Below, in pieces: positions 1-13,000 of a stretch of 64,000 bases of DNA. A program made the position numbers and the translations under genes. Positions within the stretch are counted from its first letter, which is position 1. Each line of letters opens with the position of its first letter. The notes below the pieces were generated by a model that did no database searches, was not told the DNA's origin, and was given only the letters and a program-made list of their open reading frames with translations. Origin of the DNA: Yamagishiella unicocca (lineage: Eukaryota > Chlorophyta > Chlorophyceae > Chlamydomonadales > Volvocaceae); contig BDSL01000079.1 in the NCBI GenBank assembly GCA_003116995.1, forward strand, positions 434,001 through 498,000, given 5' to 3'.

Positions 1-778
1 AGGTACACGCCCTTTCATTTTCGTAAAGCCATCTCCCATGTTCCAGGGTTCCAGGACTGGGCAACTGGGCAACTTCCTGACTGCAGCACTGGACCCAGGA
101 CGACCCAGGCCGTCCCAGGCGCACCTAGGCATGTGCTGGCCTGTACAAAGGGATATTAAGCATACGTGTATATCGGTTTATCGCCATTTACCGCGCCGTG
201 GCGCAAACTTGTAACCGAACGTGTCCCTACCGGGTTTCGGTCTCAGCGATGCATCCCTTGTCGACAGGTCGCATCAGGCGCACCAGGGAGGGCTCTGGGT
301 TCTTTATGCCGTCAAGGATGAGCGGCGGCGGGTTTTACTGTCTGCAGGTGAGTTCGCGGCAACTTTGGCGTGCGCCCAGGGATGATACGACACGATCCGA
401 CACGGTATCATCACGGCCACCGTTTCAGGCATCCGTCCTGATTTCGTCGGTTATACATTACTGCTTGGTAGGCCCAAACCATGGCCTGGTACTGGCAGGG
501 TGGTAACTTGAACAATGTTACTGTGAGTGACATCCATGCCCAGGGGATTTAGGGGGAAAACCAAGGCGCAGCGCTGATCGAGTTGCTGCGGGGCTATCGG
601 TACACATTGAAGGGTTTCGGATGACCCCTGGCTTCTCGGTCACCGTAGGGTTACGTCAGCTTTGGCGCTGCAGGCTGTCCTGCGTGGTCGGCCAGTAGTT
701 GCCCCTCGCTGGTGTTCGGCCGCTGGCCCGTGTGGGGCTGTGGCTGGTGTAAGCCCCCCTTGGCTGTGAGCAGTTGTT

Positions 779-847
779 GTAACGGTTACGGTGGGTTCCA
801 GACCAAGAGATAGAACCATCGGGCACATCGCCTGACACTGAGCAAGA
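779..847 (+). repeat. Dispersed repeat copy 1 (possible transposon coding fragment)
   Basis: This segment is about 84% identical by hand count to 17086-17153, in the same orientation. In one plus-strand frame both copies read LxWVPDQxxEPSGTSPxTE. The base differences between copies are mostly third-position or conservative changes (K/E, V/I, N/D), which suggests a former protein-coding element. A stop codon lies just upstream in both copies, so the frame may begin at a splice site or this may be a chance frame. No terminal repeats were seen. Confidence 0.6.
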
Positions 848-2144
848 CGGAGCAGTGTGTTTAGGATGTTGTCGCCCTGGCCGCCCTCAGTGCGATTGAC
901 CTCGGCCGCTTCACGCTCCGGGCTGCTTCAAGCCGGCCGGTGGTGCCTTGCCCACCTGGTGGGGTGCGCTCGCGCGCAGTCCACTACGGTCGCTGATATT
1001 TGGGCCCGCCTCGGGGTTTTGCTCAGCTCGGTGTGCCTCGGACCAGGTGGGGTGCAGTCGGGGCCGCCCACCGGTTCCTCCATGTGGTTGGGGTCGCTTG
1101 CGGTGCGCTGGCTGGTCCCTGGCTGGCCCGGAGGGCCTGAGCGGCTCCTGCCTCGTGCCCTTCGCAGGTGGGTGTACCGCCTTGATGTCTCAATTCTCCG
1201 TGGCCGTGTTGGTGGGTGTACCTAGGGCACCGTCTTCCCAGTTTTGCGTTTTCCCCATCCTCGTGACCTTGGTTTGTTAGGACTGCCCGCCGTGCTGAAT
1301 TTCCCCTTGCTGGTTCTTCGAGTGGGGCGTCTTTCGCGGGTGGGTGGCGGCCTGGGCCCGTCGGTCCGGGCTGTTGGCTGGCCCTGACGTTTTTCCGGCG
1401 GTGGGCCTCGGGGTGCGTAGGTCGTTCGTTTTCGTCGGGGCCCCGCCCTCTCCACGGTAACAGTGCGTATCCGAGCTGGGATGGAGCCGGGCTTCACGGC
1501 GTCCCGCCTCACCAGGTCCCAATCCGCTTAACCGGTCCTTCTTCTTGCGCTTCACACGCTACCGCACATTAGTTTGTTTCTTCTTTAACAGGCCGCCGAT
1601 GAGCCACCTCCACAAGTTTCTCAACAGCCAATCCAAGTGCGCTAGCATGCGCGCGTGAGCGCGCGCAAGCAGGCCTCCGAAGTATATGGGCCAACTCTAC
1701 TGCCAACTATACTTCCCACGTTACACGTTGCGTCAACGAGCCGTTTTTGCAAGCGCCTCTTGGGCGCGGCGGGATGTCCTGTTTTCTCCATGTGTCATTT
1801 GGTTCGTCTGCTGGCTATTAGCACTGGCTTGTCGTACGGGGCTGCATCGGTGTGGGTTCCCCCACTTGTCCTGGGTATGCCCGGCGTCTCTGTGCTTTCC
1901 GAGGCTTGCCTGTATCCTTGGGGGCGCCTGCTGGGTTCGGGCCCCGCTCTCATATGGTGAGGCCACGGACATGGACCCCTCTTCTGGTCCTGGGTTCGCC
2001 ATAGCTTGAGAACAACGTAGCTGGAGCAGTTGAAAGGAAACCCTAGAGTCGACACATGGAGAGAAAGGACGTCTAGGTAAAAGCATGTTTAAACCACGGG
2101 CGGGAGGTGGCGCCGCTGACTCGGTTATTTCGCCGCTGTTGCAC

Positions 2145-2240
2145 GCTCGGCACGGTGTTCACCAGCGTGTTGTCTGGGGTGTTGCAACGGGAGCTCGGCA
2201 CGGTGTTCACCAGCGTGTTGTCTGGGGTGTTGCAACGGGA
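2145..2240 (+). repeat. Exact 48-bp tandem duplication
   Basis: Two identical 48-bp units (2145-2192 and 2193-2240) lie head to tail, followed by a few bases that begin a diverged third unit. The unit length is a multiple of three, so it reads as a 16-residue repeat in a 143-codon frame (2107-2538). That frame has no other sign of being a gene. The exact identity suggests a recent duplication. Confidence 0.9.
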
Positions 2241-4091
2241 GCCCGTGTACGAAAGGAAAAACGTTTCAGGACAGCCGTTTGATAGTGCACGCTGGAGAAC
2301 TGTCTGGGGCAGTCTGGGGTGGAGGCGTGGGGTGATCGTCGCGCATCGTGTTGCACAGCGGTTCTTGCCGCCTGCAGGTCATACCGCTGTCATGGACACG
2401 TCTACTAGGTCTACTCAACCCGGCGTCCCTTGCCACCGCCATGAGAGGGAAGTATTGCTTGCAGTCCGGGATCGTCAGGGTGATAACATGAAAACCAGAG
2501 ATGCCGAGCCCCACCTACCAGTTCTCGCTATCTACTAAGGTCTACTCAGTATATATTAGCGTCGGCAGGGTTTCCATGATCGGACCGGTAGCGTGAAGGG
2601 GCGTCTGGATAGGCTTTCCTTTGTTCAACTATGTGAATTATATCGCTTTTATGAGCCAAACGGCGACTACATGGTAGATAAGAATGCCTGACGTATTGTA
2701 CTGCTTCCCATAATTGTGTCCTAATCGAACGCCAGAATGGGTAACGACAATGTGTGCATCGTGCCTTAGGGTCCGGAACGTAATAGCAAATGAAGTACCT
2801 ACGCAAAATACGTAACGCTTCTTCTGTCGTCGCCAGCGCCTTTACCACGCGCCAGGCGTAATGAGCATGTTCACACAAGCAAGTAATTAAACTACAGGAA
2901 TATTTCCGATTGACTCCAAAAATAAAGACAAAGGAAGCGTAAGATAGTTCATAAGCCGTCACGGACTTGCCACGTTCGGTAGGAAGCAGGACATCGCTCT
3001 GTTCACCCATACTCACTCACACCGTATGCATCGAAGATTCACACATTTGTTATGTTGCTTCGCTAAATCACAGACTGCGAAATAATTACATAGCTCCAGA
3101 CGCAGATCCAAGTTGTACATGCTCGCGACAGTGTACACGCCTAGCCACGCTCGCAGATGCGAAACTGTAAGACGCCGAACACCACTTTAAGTAATAACCC
3201 ACATAATGTGTCTTTGACATAGAATGTTTGCCTACGCGAGGACAGCGAAAAACGCTGTTTGACATCACCACTTACACGTACCCGACGGCACTGGCGCGCT
3301 ATCATTCTAAGCGTACGCTGTGGTTTGGGCGCAAAACACCGGTCACGCTTGGCCCTCGCCCGGCCGGGGAGGTCGCACCAACGTGCGTGGATACTGGGTG
3401 CAGCCTTGCGCTGCGACCGCATTTTCGGACTCTGCGTCTACCAGTTGTACAGCTTGGTGGCGTGCTCGTATTAACCTAGCAACGGATGAGCGAAGCTAGT
3501 TCAGTCAGCGGTCGCTCGGCTGGTCTGTCTGAGACCTCCAGCCAAGCGGAGGCCAACGAGTACTTAAAAAAGCGGTAAGTTGTATACCCGTACTTGCTTC
3601 CAGCGCTTGGGCGATGAACGAAATATCCTGAACCCTGTCAAGAGAAGTCGGTGGAGCAAGGAACGTCGCCACAGCGCCCAGGATGCTTCGGTGTTGAAGA
3701 CAGATTATGCTTCCAAATAACTTCGTGAATGTCAATACGAGTCGTGCGCTCCACAATCTGCCCACGTGCGGACGCCTGCAAGTGTACTACGAGACTCGAG
3801 CGGAGCAGGGCGGCGGCGTCGCTGCACTGGTTCCTCGCCTCGCAAAGCCTCCAATACTGCAACCAAAACCCATTTTAGTGCCCTGCTGTGCGTATGCGCG
3901 CATTGTTTGCACAACCCTAACCCTGCTCCTTGCACCTGCTCCGTCGCCCTGCTCCTGCAATGCCTGGGGGTTCAACGCCACCGCTTGCATTCCATCCCAG
4001 CGCACCACATGACGCCGTCCAGCCTGGCGTCCTCGTGCCCTCCCCCGCCTCACTGTCTGTATGATGTAGACACCACAATGCCAACGCCCAG

Positions 4092-7000
4092 GAGGAGGAG
4101 GACCTGCTGGAGCAGAGCAAAACTGTCCAGGAGGCGGTTTTCAGCAGCATGTGAGGGCGCGCGCGCATGCTTTTACTAAATAACCGCAACAACTGATGCT
4201 GGGCGAGGGTGGATGGGCAGCCATCCGGAAAATGAGGGGCGGGAGGCTGGGAACGCTGACCCCTGGGGGTAGTTCCAGGATTGGGACACGAAGCGTCACG
4301 AGAAAGAACTCGGGCAAAACACGGGATGGGACATGCAGGGGCGGAATGGTGTAGGTGAAAGTGGAGGCGCGCAGACGGGTGCCCCCGGTCCAGCTGTAAG
4401 CCGCTGTAAGGGGCGGCGGGCCACTTCACGTTCAGTTCAGGCAGTGGGCTGGTGGACGAAGCCAGATAGATGCATCTACGGTTACCACTGCCCCTGGGAT
4501 GTGAAACGCGACCTTCCTCCCTGCTCCATAAACCCTAAAACCCGGCATCCCCCAGCGTGCTTCCCAGCCGGTTTCGACGTGCACACGTGCGTCGTACCGC
4601 AGTGCGTACGTGGCGCTCCATGCACGTGTCGCTGCCGCATTCGTAGGAGGCCCAACTCGCACATTGCCTCCACGGTCGACCGGCGAACCCCACAGGTATA
4701 CCCTGGCCAAGGCGAAAACCTTGGAGAACTGGAAAATGGCTTTGATTAAGGTTGTCCTGGAGGCGCTCGTTCCCTTCCTCATCGCCTTCAACACAACCAT
4801 GGGGTGGCCTATCAATACGTCCAACCCCGTATGGCAGGTGGTGCGGTGGGCACTGCCGCGAGCACCTGTGGCGCGAATCTGGGTGAGTGAGTGGCTGCAA
4901 GCTGGCATGTAGCTGCGGGGTCGCAGCAGCAAGGTCACGCTTCCTACAGCGTGCGGTTGGGTACACAGCGCCCTGCCCAGCCCACATCGGCTGCTTCCGC
5001 TTGGTGTTCTGCCGCACGCTAGACCTAGGCCTTGCATCCAATACCAACGAATCTAACGCCCGCCCGGGCTCACTTGGGCCGCTACGCTGCCGCCAGGGCT
5101 ACTCAACCTACATCATAATATTCTACATAATTGTGGCGATGGTCTTCGCCGTCCTGATTGCTATCGCCTCGCTGACTCTGGCTATGCGGAAGCAGGTGGG
5201 CGGCTGCTGGGTGCGGGCCAGCTGGGGCGTAATAGCCAGATAAGTGCTACCGGCAGTCCTTCCAGGCCCTCCTGGGTTCTTGGGTCACGGTCGCCATCTC
5301 TCATCTCTCTCCCCTCGCATATCACTTCCTCCCTGCCATGGGCCCCCCTCTGTCCCCCCCCGCCACACACGACGCATCAGGACCATTCCAAGTTGCTGCA
5401 TCGTCTCGGTGCGATACTGCAAAAGTTCACCGACCTCATGTTCAGCGTCTTCTACGTGGCGATATTTGACTTCATTGTGTTCCTCTTCAGTTGCCATTTT
5501 GGCTCGCCTGGCAATTACCATAGCTACTGGTCGGAAGTCCGTGAGTGTCGGCCGAGGAACGGGGGGCGAGGGGCCGGAGGCTAGCGACAGTGGTCATGGG
5601 GACAGGGTTCGGAAGGCTTGCATTGTGAGTAGGGACATCCGCCAAGTGCGTAGAAGGATCCGTGGAAATTGGGAGGGACTGCGTGGAAGTGGACGCCTGC
5701 GGATACCGGGTAGGCCAGGGCGGCTGAGCTGACTGGCTACAAATGGGGATTAGGGAGGGCAGCCGAGTCGGCATTAGTATTAATAACCCTGTTCGTAACC
5801 CAGAGACTGTTCCTCTGCCCTCCGGGCACCACCACCGATCACTCGCAGAGTGCCTGTCCGGCAGCCACTTGATCCACCTATCGGTGGCCGGAGCCACATC
5901 AATCGCCTTTTTCATCGCGACGGCGCTCCTGGTGCGCTGCGCTGCTCGCATGGGGGTAGCTCATGTTTAGGGGCGGGCTCCTAACAGCGGTCGGGCGTGC
6001 GCTGCTGGCAGAGTAAGGCCTCAACACTTACGTAAGGGAGCGGGGTGAGGGAGGTGTGCGGTTGCTTGACGCTGACGGGCACTGCGCGAGTGCGGCGGGA
6101 TCTAAGGGCTTCGTGCTTGCTCTGCCACCGGCCGGGGCGGGCAGTACACTGCCTCTTGCGCTGGTGAGCTCCGAACCCTCCCACCGGCCGTCCATTGACG
6201 TGGCCCTGTCGCGCTGCGTTCCGTTCGCCGCCGCCCGTGCCAACGCCCCCTTCCTCGACCCGCACTATTCGACCCTCAGCTGGTGGCCGGTTGCGAGTTG
6301 AACCCGTTGGGCCGGGGCATCCTGGCCTCACCCGCGGCCGTCACCAGAGTGCGGGTGCTCGCTCTTAAGGTGCGGTGGACGGCCCAGACGGAAGGGGGGC
6401 CGGCCGCATTAGCGCTGCAGCTGTTCCGCTTGCCGTCCCTGCCTCTGCCCTGACCACTGCGTCAATGTCGGTTGGCCGCCGCTCCTGGAACGCAGCTGGC
6501 ACCACTCGCCCACCATCCATGCGCCCTCCCCGAGGTGTCCGGGGTCCTACCTCATTGCTGCCGGCCTAGCTCCCTTCGTCTTGTTGCCATCGTATTAACA
6601 GCCCAATCCCCCTCGACGGCCCCATCCGCTGTGGGCTGCTCAGGCTATCTACGTCATCGTGGCGGCCACCCTGGGCTCCATCGGCAAGGTGCAGGTACGG
6701 CAGCGTCCGGATGGCGCTGAAGGTGTGCAATTAGTGCAGGTTCAGTGCAGGTCTAGGCACAGGATTAGGGCACAGGTAAACCATAGCGGAATCTGGGTGC
6801 GTTTAGGACTTATGCTCTGTCTGAAGGATTCCCAATTTGCCATGTATGGATGGGTGCGCCCATGGATCATACACTTGAACCCCCCTAGAAACCCTAAAAC
6901 CCTAAAACCCTAAAACCCAGGCCGTTCTGATGGTGATCATGGTGGCAGGAATCACCTGGTTCAATTTTTCAGCGGTGAGTGGGCCCTGGGCACATAGGTG

Positions 7001-10000
7001 TGTGTGGGGCCCCGGGGGCCCGGGGACGGTCATCATCTGTCTCTTTGGCGACGCGCCTGGGTGGCCCCGGTCCGCTCGGCGTCCTCTCTGAAACCCGCAC
7101 GCATCGCGTGCCGCGCCTCGCCTCCCTGCGCTCCCCACTGCTCCAGCTGCCCTTCCTCCGCTTCTACATCAATGACGTGTGGACTGGCGGCTGGGTGGCC
7201 GTGCTGTACACGGTGTGCGTGCACGTGGCCTGGAAAACCGACAAGAACTGGGAGGACCCGGACGTGGGGGAACATTACGTCATGTACGTCTTGTACGGCG
7301 TCTTCCCCGCCATGGTGTGCGGCGCCATCACGACAACCGCCTGGTCGTGGTTCCGGCTGCGCGCGGTGGCGAAGTTCATCGACCTGCCCCCCACAGCAAA
7401 GTTAAAAAAAGTCCATATTTTTCGCTCGCCAGGTGGGTAGTGGGTGCATGAATCAGTGGGCTGCAGGCGGGTGTGGGGATGTACGGATAGCCAGGGGTGT
7501 GAAGGCATGTCGCCGAGGCATGCGGCACAGTCAGCCAGGTCTCATGCTGCCACGGCCCTGGCCTTCGTCCCTTCGCGCTTGCCTTCGCTCTCGTCCTCTT
7601 CATCGTCAGTCGCGGTCGGCAGAGATGGCTTGCGCGCGCGCTATGTTGTGATGCGGCATGTTTGAAGCGTGTTGCCTGCTGCCTCTTGAATCCCCATGGC
7701 ACCACCACGGGACCCCCACCTACCGACCTGACGGCGCCCCCCCCCCCCGCCTGCCGCCATCGCAGCTGACGTGGAGGTGCTGTCCCGCGCAATGCGCCGC
7801 TTCGACACTGATGGTGTCATCTTGGAGGACAGCGCGGCGTTGGGTGAGAACATCATCAAGGTGCGATGAAGAGCACGATGGGCCTCCCATCCATCCCCCC
7901 GTCTCCTTGCACCCAAAATCCACACGATCTCCCCCGCGCCATTGCTCCCGGTACCTGCCACCTAATACCCGGGTCCGCCGCTGCCCTCCTCCCTTTCCCG
8001 CAGTGCGGTATGGCGGTGTACCAGGGCGACGTGGGCCTGCTCATCCTGTCCGCCAACTTCCAGATGGAGGTCAAACGGGATGGTCCGGCGGCGAGGACGC
8101 AGCTGCAGCTGGCACTTAAGGGAGGACCCAGGTGAGGGGAGGGCAGGGGAAAGTGCAGGGGGTGGAACACGGGGCCCGAGCTGCAGCCGGCGGGCAGGTG
8201 TGGGGAAAGCTCTCAGATACACGCACGGCGGATTGTTCCTAACACGCCGTCACATTACTCCTCCTCCCTTACCCCCAGTTTAATTCAGCGCTACCAAATC
8301 TTCTACACCGTGGAGAATAGCAAGCGGCTCAAGGACGGCCAGGAGGGGCAGCTGGACCTGCAGAGCTACGTCGAGTTCAAGAGGAACTACAGGTGGGAGT
8401 TGGAGATTCATGGTGGCGTTGAGGTGTTGGTGGAACGGTGCGAGGGTGGCTCGCTCATTGGCCTGGCAGTGCGGAAGGTGGCAGGCAGAAGGGAAGACTG
8501 GTGTAGAGCACACCATGGCCGTCAGTGGCCCCGTTGCCGGCAGGAGGCTGGTGCCGGCCGCCCACACCACCCCCTTGTCCGACCTACTCGCCTCAGGGCC
8601 GTCATCCGGGTGCACAAGGCCGCCCTGGGCGCCAGGCGCGACTTCTGGCAGCTGATGCTGCGCTCCACGTTGCGCACCGCGGCAATAGAGACGACACTGA
8701 GGGAGATGGACGCGGCGACGGAGGCGGCACACCAGGTGTACAAGAGGTGCGAGGGGGTATTGGTCTGCTGGCGAGCGCTGGGAGGAGCCAGACAAATGCT
8801 CCAGTGGGAACTTGTGGGCTGCTGCGGGGTTCGTCGTCCGAGACCCAGCTTTTGGAGGGCCAGGGGTCGCTCCTGCTCCAGTGCCTGAACTTGATGTAAC
8901 GGTTGGCGGTTGCCAGTTGGCGGTTTGGAACCAGGCCGAGACAGCCTGGGACCGATGCCATGATGGCCGGGGGCAAGTCCCACAAGCGCTTACAGCACCC
9001 GCTTGCTCGCCGCTCCCGGTTCTGACTTCCCTTCCTTGCTGGCAGGGTCCTGGAGCGCTACCCCAACAACGGCAAGCTCCTGCGCTGTTATGGCAAGTTC
9101 CTGGAGGACGTGTTGGACGACCCCATAGCCGCCACCCGGGCGTACATGGAGGCGTCTCGCAACGGAGGTGGTGATGGCCTGCTGTCGCTGGACCTCAAGG
9201 TGGGGCTGCAGGTGGAAGAGGCCAACACGAACATAGGGCAAGCACGGCCGCTAGCCGCACCGGTTGGCCGGATGCCTTCTTGCCTGCACCCACGCACCCC
9301 TCTGCTATGGCGCATCGTCTGTTTACCCTCTACCGGCTTGCAACTGGTTGCTTCCCGCACCCCCGTCTCTTTAGGCGCAGCTAACCTCCGCCCTTCAATC
9401 CCGCTGGTTGCTCCATCCTTGTCCCTGCAGATCCAGGGCACCGACAAACCCGACTTCCTGACCTCCATGGACTTGCATGAGGATGCGTGCATCGTCATCA
9501 ACGCGGAGGGGAAAATCCTCATGGTCAACGCGGTGAGGGAGAGGAGGCTCGCTCGGGGGAGGGGTGGGGGGGTGGTAGATGGAAGGGTACATCTGACTGT
9601 GCGAACCCAGGCCTATGATTGCACACCGAGCCACCACATCTGGCCACGTGCGGTGGAAACATTCTGGCTCATCCAAGCCCGCCCCACTCAACCGACACCT
9701 CTTTACTTATATTGTTTCTCCCAGCTTCCGGCCTGGCTCCGACCTCCACCCCTGATCCCTGCTGCACCCTCAACACAACACAACGCAGTGTGTCACCGCC
9801 CTCCTGGGCTATCCCAAGATCGACCTGGAGGTGCGGCTAGGGGGCCGGCTGGGGGCCAGCTGGGCTGGGGTCAGGCTGGAGCTTTGGCTGCGCTGGAACA
9901 TGGCCTTGAGCTTCGGGTTCTTGAGCCGTGTGGCGCCTGTGCCGCCGGCCCCGCACCAGACGCGTCTTGGAACTGACTTGGGGCCTGCTTCCATGTGAGT

Positions 10001-13000
10001 CAGCTCCACACCCATACGCAACCACTGAAGACATGTCTGCTGCCTTACGTCGCGCTGCCCCCCCTACACGACCCCCAGAACGCCAATGTCAGCATGATTA
10101 TGCCGCAGCCGTTTTCTGGACGCCACCCCTCCTACCTAACCCGATATGTCCAGGTGGGTTGTAGCTGCTTGGGTGAGTGCTGAACAGCGATGGGGCCGCC
10201 CTAATTGCAGCAGCAGTCCTAGTTGTAGCAACCCTAGTTGCAACAGCAGCCCTAGTTGCAGCAGTAGCAACCGTAGCACTGGGTAAACCGCCCTAGCCCG
10301 CCTGCCCGGGTCGTCGCTGCCTCGGCCAACCAAACCGACCACACCGCACCGCACCACAGGGCGGAGAGCCGCGAATTCTGGACACCGTTCGCGATGTGGT
10401 GGCGCTGCACAAGGTGAGGGAGTGGGTGGGTGGGAGAAAGCTCCTCAAAGCCTTGCCTGCGCCCATCAGGCGACTTCTCCACCATAGGTCCTGCGCTGCC
10501 TAGCAGATGATGCCCTGCAGTTCGCAGTACAGCGTATGCGTGGCAGTGCTTCTATTCGGCAAAGGCGGCGCGGCAGATATAGCAGGTGAAGGTGGAGGTC
10601 GCGGCGCGCTCGAGCATGCCTACTGCTGCGCAGTCGATTGAGAACGTAACAGCGGTGGCCATGAACAGAAATGTCTTTTCAGCGCAATATTCGCACGTCG
10701 AGCGCACCGATAGCAGTCCTAAACGTCGTTTGGGAGCTTGGCAGGGCAAGGTTCTCAACACGTTTCACGGGCAGAAATATGCGCAAGCAGGCATGTGCAA
10801 GGCATGATCGAGTAGTAAACTTTCTGAAGTGCTTTCCCCAAAGCGGCAACCAAAGAAAGGTTTCGTCATTAGATGGCGGGATGCAGGAGGATGGAACTGT
10901 CTGTGGCCCCTGGCTGGGTCGGTCGCAAGGTCATTCACACATGTTGCGCACTCACAGCGACATCGCCAGAAGGAGGTTGCTGTCGTTGCCGCTCGTGCCG
11001 TACAGGATGACCGATGCGGTCCCCTCTCGTGCACTGAGTGGACGCCGCCCGCCCCGGTCCCTCCGCCCCGCGCCACCTCGTTGCGCCTCACCCCCCCTGC
11101 AGGAGCGCTACGTGTTGCCGCTGCGGCTCTGCGTGACGAAGCTGTCGGGAGTGGGCACGTGAGCGAATAGCCAGGGGCGGGCGGGGGCGGGGGAGATGGG
11201 AGGGCGGCGCGGGGACAGCACGTTAAGGGCTGCACTTGTTGGCGCTGATGGGACAATGCAGCTTGGGTTCCAGAGGTGGGCCTCTCTTGCGCGAGTGCAC
11301 TCCCAGGGTGGCCGTGTATCGGTGCGTGTGGACCGCCGTGGTCGCGCAGGGGTTTTCCTCGTATACGGGTTTTCCTGGCAGCCTCCCTCTGTTGCCCTCT
11401 TCCCGCTGCCCGTGCGCTCACTGCGGCCCTCTTCCCGCGCCCCCCCCCTCCGCAGCGACGCGGTCTTCCTGGGCCTCCTGCGCCAAGAGCCGCTGGATAG
11501 CCGCAACGTTCGTGCCTGGCTGGCACCCAACGGCCTCATCCTGTGCAGCGACCCGCAGTTTGCTAGCGTCACGGGCATGACAGCCGAAGAAATGGTGGGC
11601 AGGTTGTGACGGGGCCAGGAGGCTCGTGGGCCGTGGGGGCTGCGTGCATGACTGCGGATCGTCGGGACGAGGTGGGCGTTTGAGGGGTTCCATATCGTTT
11701 ATCGCTGTCTTGACTGGACCGCCCCGAGCCGCTGTGCAGGTTGGCCGCAACTTCCAGTCACTGGTGACGGACGTGGCTGCCGTCGATGCGCTGCTGGAGC
11801 AATGCAAGGATGCGCCGTACGAGTCGCTGGTGGCGGGGACCATTGTGAAGCAGATCGAGGTGGTGCACCGGTGAGTGACCAGGCTCGCTGAGATCAGCAG
11901 GCCGGCCTGCCGGCGGTGATTGGTGCCGCCGCTGCTGCCGTCAGGGGCAGCTTTCCAAAGGGCGGCACAAACCAGGAGGCCAAGGCGGCACATTAGGCAA
12001 TAAAATGTCTGCTGGCTGCTTTCGCCGCGGTATTATTGGGTTGTGCTTTGCAGTCTCCAGTGGATTCACAGTAGGTGGGCTAGCTCTCCCGTATCGCCGC
12101 CCGCCATCTCGCTGGCCTCCACCCTCGCGGCCTGACGCTCCTGGCTGCTTGCCTGCCCGCATTCGCGCAGCTACCTGCCGCCGGTACCCGTGGAGGTCAA
12201 GGTGACGCCCGGAGGCACCGACTCGCAGCGCATCTTCGTGTTTAACGCGCACCGCATCGACGAGCACACGGAGGGGCTAATGGTGTGCGACAACAAGGGC
12301 TCGCTGACGTTCGCTACGTGGGACGTGGCCGCCATGCTGGGATACCCGCTGAAGAAGTTCCTCAAGATGAAGATGGAGCAGCTGCTGCCGCCGCCCTATG
12401 CAACGATGCATGCCAAGTACCTGCGGGTGGGTGGGTGGGGTGACGCGGGGGGGGGGGGGTATATCCAGCGATCACGCTTGTGGGGGTCCTCCTGTGTCCG
12501 TGCGCAACCCAGCCCGCCTCTGTATGCGCCCCTCACCCCGCCACTCACCCCGCCCTGGCCCACCCAGGACCAACCCACCAACATCCCGCCTACCAGCTGC
12601 CGCGCGGGCGCCCTGGTCCACCTGGTCAACAGTAACGGCGCCAACGTGCCGGTGCGGCTGCAGATCAGCACCAAGGTGTGGCGGAAGGGTTGTGCGCTGG
12701 TGGGGTTGGGTGCTGGTGGGGTTGGGAACTGGTGGGGACGGGTGCTGGTGGGGTTGGGTGCTGGTGGGGTTGGGTGCTGGTGGGGTTGGGTGCTGGTGGG
12801 GTTGGGTGCTGGTGGGGTTGGGAACTGGTGGGGACGGGTGCTGGTGGGGTTGGGTGCTGGTGGGGTTGGGTGCTGGTGGGGTTGGGTGCTGGTGGGGTTG
12901 GGTGCTGGTGGGGTTGGGGAACTGGTGGGGTTGGGTGCTGGTGGGGTTGGGTGCTGCCGGTGGCGCAGCAGGTTGCGGAGTGCGAGTCCAGTTGGCCGGG

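Larger units (their letters stand above)
1..4091. other. Left flank without a supportable gene
   Basis: No reading frame here shows the GC-rich codon use and flanking splice signals seen in the real genes. The stretch holds a copy of a dispersed repeat (779-847), a 48-bp tandem duplication (2145-2240), and a relatively AT-rich segment at about 2.5-3.3 kb. The 5' UTR and first coding exon of the membrane-protein gene that starts before 4,150 probably lie in the last few hundred bases. I could not place its start codon. Confidence 0.6.
4092..7432 (+). other. Tmc gene exons 1-9: N-terminal multi-pass membrane domain
   Basis: Exons: 4092?-4150, 4696-4882, 5097-5195, 5381-5540, 5849-5955, 6280-6369, 6644-6694, 6921-6974, 7147-7432. 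The first junction rebuilds a codon (AT|G) and gives VFSSM/YTLAKAKT, matching the family's start of the membrane domain. Hydrophobic segments are visible in almost every exon, for example ALIKVVLEALVPFLIAF (4696 exon), YIIIFYIIVAMVFAVLIAI (5097), VFYVAIFDFIVFLF (5381), AIYVIVAATLGSI (6644), VLMVIMVAGITWF (6921), and two in the 7147 exon. That makes roughly eight to nine membrane spans. The acceptor at 4091 is a guess. The donor after 5955 (gtagct) is weak but is required by phase. Confidence 0.85.

Noticed and set aside
1649..1666. GCGCGC-type palindrome as a regulatory hairpin
   Set aside because: Simple alternating GC sequence in a GC-rich genome; no supporting context.
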